Shown: in pieces, positions 62,176 to 64,000 of the stretch | How the letters are laid out: each line of letters opens with the position of its first letter | Numbering within the stretch: the stretch's first letter is position 1 | DNA from: Peptacetobacter sp900539645 | GTDB lineage: Bacteria; Bacillota; Clostridia; Peptostreptococcales; Peptostreptococcaceae | Assembly: GCF_047807365.1 (NCBI RefSeq) | Contig: NZ_JBLOUI010000001.1 | Location: forward strand, 62,001 to 126,000 | Direction: 5' to 3' | Length of the DNA stretch: 64,000 nt | The notes under the pieces: generated by a model | Told to the model about the DNA's origin: nothing | Databases searched by the model: none | What the model saw: the letters and a program-made list of their open reading frames with translations, nothing else | Translations under genes and position numbers: made by a program

Positions 62176-62266
62176 AAGTTTTTCCTTTCCAAAATATAAG
62201 ACTTAATCAAGATAACTAGAAAACATTTTCCCCCAGGTAATGTTTTTGTTTTCCTTTACAAATTTA

Positions 62267-62295
62267 ATTTTATATTTCATTTCTTTCGATGTCAA
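62267..62295 (-). promoter_or_regulatory. brnQ3 promoter
   Basis: TTGACA (62290-62295), 17 bases, TAAAAT (62267-62272) on the minus strand, about 90 bases before the ATG. Confidence 0.78.
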
Positions 62296-62618
62296 TAACT
62301 TTTTTCTAAATTTTTACACACTTCTGAATAATTAAAAATATTGTTTCTATTTTATCAAAATATTTTTTATTTTCTCAAATAATTTTTATTCGATTTTTTT
62401 GTATGTTTTTTATCTATAAAAATAAATTTATTTTCTATACTATTTTTTTAAGTTTTCTCTATGTATTTATTTATATAAACTATAATATTTTAAAAAGCTT
62501 GAAATTACTTATTTTTCATCCTTTTTATTATTTGTATTTTTTTATATACAAAATATTATTTTATTTATAAAGCTATTTATCAATAAGTTCCTTTATAACT
62601 TTTTTATATTTTTGTCAC

Positions 62619-62666
62619 AGTTTATACTTTTTTTGATTATCTATAGATTTTAGATTAGTATAAACT
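62619..62666. repeat. Perfect 10-base inverted repeat in the rbgA-brnQ3 gap
   Basis: AGTTTATACT (62619-62628) and AGTATAAACT (62657-62666) flank a 28-base spacer. There is no gene or clear promoter next to it. Confidence 0.45.
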
Positions 62667-62760
62667 TTTCAGAAAATTCTATTTAATAGTTAATAAAAAA
62701 TCAATATTTTGTGGAGCTTTTTTATTCGATTTTATTATAAATCAACTAAAATATATTATA

Positions 62761-62813
62761 AAAAAATGGAGTATAATATAGATTTATTTCAATCTACAAT
62801 ATACTCCATTATT
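62761..62813 (-). terminator. rbgA terminator
   Basis: ATGGAGTATATTGTAGATTG-AAATA-AATCTATATTATACTCCAT followed by TTTTTTT on the minus strand, a stem of about 20 pairs with one mismatch. Confidence 0.9.
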
Positions 62814-62824
62814 AATTCTAATAT

Positions 62825-63718
62825 TTATTTTATATCTTCTGGCACTTCTAGTGTTATATTTCCTAATTTACCAGTTCTAAACTCATTAAGAACTGTTGTA
62901 GCTGTTCTTGTGTAGTCTATTTCTTTTCTACCAGTTATAAATCCTCTCTTCTGAGCTATCATATCCATAGTTTCTATTCCTGATTCACCAAGCTCTTCTA
63001 ATTTATATCTAGCAGCTAATTTTTCTGGTTCTATTACCATAAGTTTTTCTATTAATCTAAGTGCTAACGTCTCTACATCTAGTATTTCGTCTTTTATAGC
63101 TCTTGTAAATGCTAAGTTTAATGCAACATCCTGATCTTCAAACTTAGGCCATAGTATACCAGGAGTATCTAGCAGCTCCAAGTTTCCTCTAAGTTTAACC
63201 CACTGTTTACCTTTAGTTACACCAGGTCTATCCCCAGTCTGAGTACTTCTTCTACCAGTAAGTTTATTTATTAGAGAAGATTTACCAACGTTAGGAACAC
63301 CTACTATCATTATTCTTATTGCACGTTCTTTTCTTCCCTTTTCTTTTAAAGAATCCATCTTATCCTTTACAGCATTTTTACATTCGTCAACTATTCTATT
63401 AACTCCTGTACCCTTCATAGCGTCTATTGGAATAGCTTTTATGCCCTGCTCTTTGTAGTAGTTTATCCATTTGTTTAACTTTGCTCTATCAGAGATATCA
63501 CTCTTATTTAAAAGCACTACTCTTGGTTTTCCAGCCATTAGAGTGTCTATATCAGGGTTTTTACTACTATAAGGTATTCTTGAATCTAAAAGCTCTACAA
63601 CAACGTCTACAAGCTTTAAATTAGCTTTCATAAGGTCTTTAGTCTTTTTCATATGCCCTGGATACCAGTTTATATTAAGATTATCGTCTCTTAGGTAATC
63701 ATATTCTTTATCGCTCAT
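62825..63718 (-). CDS. rbgA: Ribosome biogenesis GTPase RbgA (YlqF)
   Basis: RbgA is needed for late 50S assembly. The 297-residue product is a circularly permuted GTPase: G4 NKSD at residues 71-74 precedes G1 GVPNVGKSS near 139 and G3 DTPG near 178. It begins with INWYPGHMKKTKDLM, which is typical. It lies 112 bases after rplS, its conserved neighbour. AAAGGAGG precedes the ATG. Confidence 0.96.
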   Translation of the reverse strand: MSDKEYDYLRDDNLNINWYPGHMKKTKDLMKANLKLVDVVVELLDSRIPYSSKNPDIDTLMAGKPRVVLLNKSDISDRAKLNKWINYYKEQGIKAIPIDAMKGTGVNRIVDECKNAVKDKMDSLKEKGRKERAIRIMIVGVPNVGKSSLINKLTGRRSTQTGDRPGVTKGKQWVKLRGNLELLDTPGILWPKFEDQDVALNLAFTRAIKDEILDVETLALRLIEKLMVIEPEKLAARYKLEELGESGIETMDMIAQKRGFITGRKEIDYTRTATTVLNEFRTGKLGNITLEVPEDIK

Positions 63719-63779
63719 TCTTTCTTCCTCCTTTGCTAAAATAATTATTTATTTTAATTATTATTTTTTCATATTATAG

Positions 63780-63806
63780 AAAAAGGACTGATAGTGTATC
63801 AGTCCC
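63780..63806 (-). terminator. rplS terminator
   Basis: GGGACTGATA-CAC-TATCAGTCC followed by TTTTTC on the minus strand, 25 bases after the rplS stop codon. Confidence 0.88.
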
Positions 63807-63830
63807 TGTTCTCTCATATTAAATCAGATC

Positions 63831-64000
63831 TTATTTGTATCCTTTTGCTTCTTTAACTTTAGCAGCTTTACCAACTCTAGATCTTAAGTATCCTAGTTTA
63901 GCTCTTCTTACTTTACCTCTTCTAGTTACTTCTATTTTTTCTACTTTTGGTGAATGTACTGGGAAAGTTCTTTCTACACCGCAGTTGAAAGACATTTTTC
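63831..64000 (-). CDS. rplS: 50S ribosomal protein L19 (5' part cut by window edge)
   Basis: L19 lies at the interface of the two ribosomal subunits. Only the C-terminal 56 residues are in the window. They read CGVERTFPVHSPKVEKIE, then VTRRGKVRRAKLGYLRSR and VGKAAKVKEAKGYK, a clear match to L19 C-termini. The gene starts to the right of the window. Confidence 0.95.
   Translation of the reverse strand, partial: KMSFNCGVERTFPVHSPKVEKIEVTRRGKVRRAKLGYLRSRVGKAAKVKEAKGYK

Larger units (their letters stand above)
62176..62824. other. rbgA-brnQ3 intergenic region
   Basis: About 650 bases without a gene, almost pure A/T. It contains the rbgA terminator at the right end, a perfect 10-base inverted repeat (62619-62666), the brnQ3 promoter (62267-62295), and a leader hairpin AAAACATT/AATGTTTT (62220-62246). 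The middle 300 bases show nothing I can support. Confidence 0.65.

Noticed and set aside
58674..62330. CodY boxes at brnQ2 and brnQ3
   Set aside because: The best candidates near those promoters have four or five mismatches, no better than expected in this A/T-rich DNA.
1..64000. CRISPR array, tRNA or rRNA genes, insertion sequences, prophage
   Set aside because: I found no regularly spaced direct repeats, cloverleaf sequences, transposase or phage genes on reading through the window.

Overview
The window is a strongly AT-rich stretch of a low-GC Gram-positive (Firmicutes, class Clostridia) chromosome. Gene content and order fit the family Peptostreptococcaceae, with Peptostreptococcus or a close relative as the best guess. 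This assignment is inferred from synteny, from the PolC, CodY, RNase J/Y and IscRSU-MnmA set, and from three BrnQ transporters as expected of an amino-acid fermenter. No sporulation gene is visible. I see no rRNA, tRNA, CRISPR array, insertion sequence, prophage or resistance gene. About 95% of the genes lie on the minus strand. Only the sirtuin, a YdjM-like membrane hydrolase and a flavin-reductase-like gene are on the plus strand.

Layout (plus-strand coordinates; most genes read right to left). 1-9.8 kb: rny (cut by the window edge), recA with a LexA-type box, pgsA-rimO, ftsK, aspartokinase and an M16 peptidase. 10-25.7 kb: the classic translation/RNA block polC, rimP-nusA-ylxR-ylxQ-infB-rbfA-nrnA-truB-ribF, rpsO, degV, pnp, with a terminator hairpin in the rimP-nusA leader and a structured leader before rpsO. 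25.8-36.2 kb: a secreted SH3/glucosaminidase, a sirtuin, M50 peptidase-scpA-scpB-marR, pgi, RNase J, a membrane hydrolase and fur. 36.3-48.5 kb: DUF1292, ruvX, a 739-residue membrane protein of unknown function, ireB, alaS (with an alanine T-box), mnmA-iscU-iscS-iscR (with an IscR type-1-like operator), rarA and codY. 48.8-64 kb: topA-dprA-comM-yraN, a small accessory stretch (flavin-reductase-like gene, an 81-residue unknown, an FMN-dependent alpha-hydroxy-acid oxidase with a Cys cluster), rnhB, three tandem brnQ genes, rbgA and rplS (cut by the edge).

The genes are mainly information processing: DNA replication and repair (polC, recA, ruvX, rarA, dprA, topA, scpAB, ftsK), RNA decay (rny, rnjA, pnp, nrnA), translation (infB, rbfA, rpsO, rplS, rbgA, alaS, mnmA, truB, rimO, rimP) and Fe-S assembly (iscRSU). 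Regulatory logic visible in the DNA includes LexA at recA, IscR at isc, an alanine T-box at alaS, likely NusA feedback at rimP-nusA, a likely S15 leader, and CodY-type boxes at brnQ1 and at the hydroxy-acid oxidase, with codY itself in the window. The least explained parts are the 739-residue alkaline-phosphatase-like membrane protein lodged between ireB and ruvX, the accessory insert between rbgA and yraN (three brnQ copies with exact-identity tracts), several perfect inverted repeats in long gene-free gaps, and a marked preference for the glutamine codon CAG in an otherwise A/T-ending codon set.
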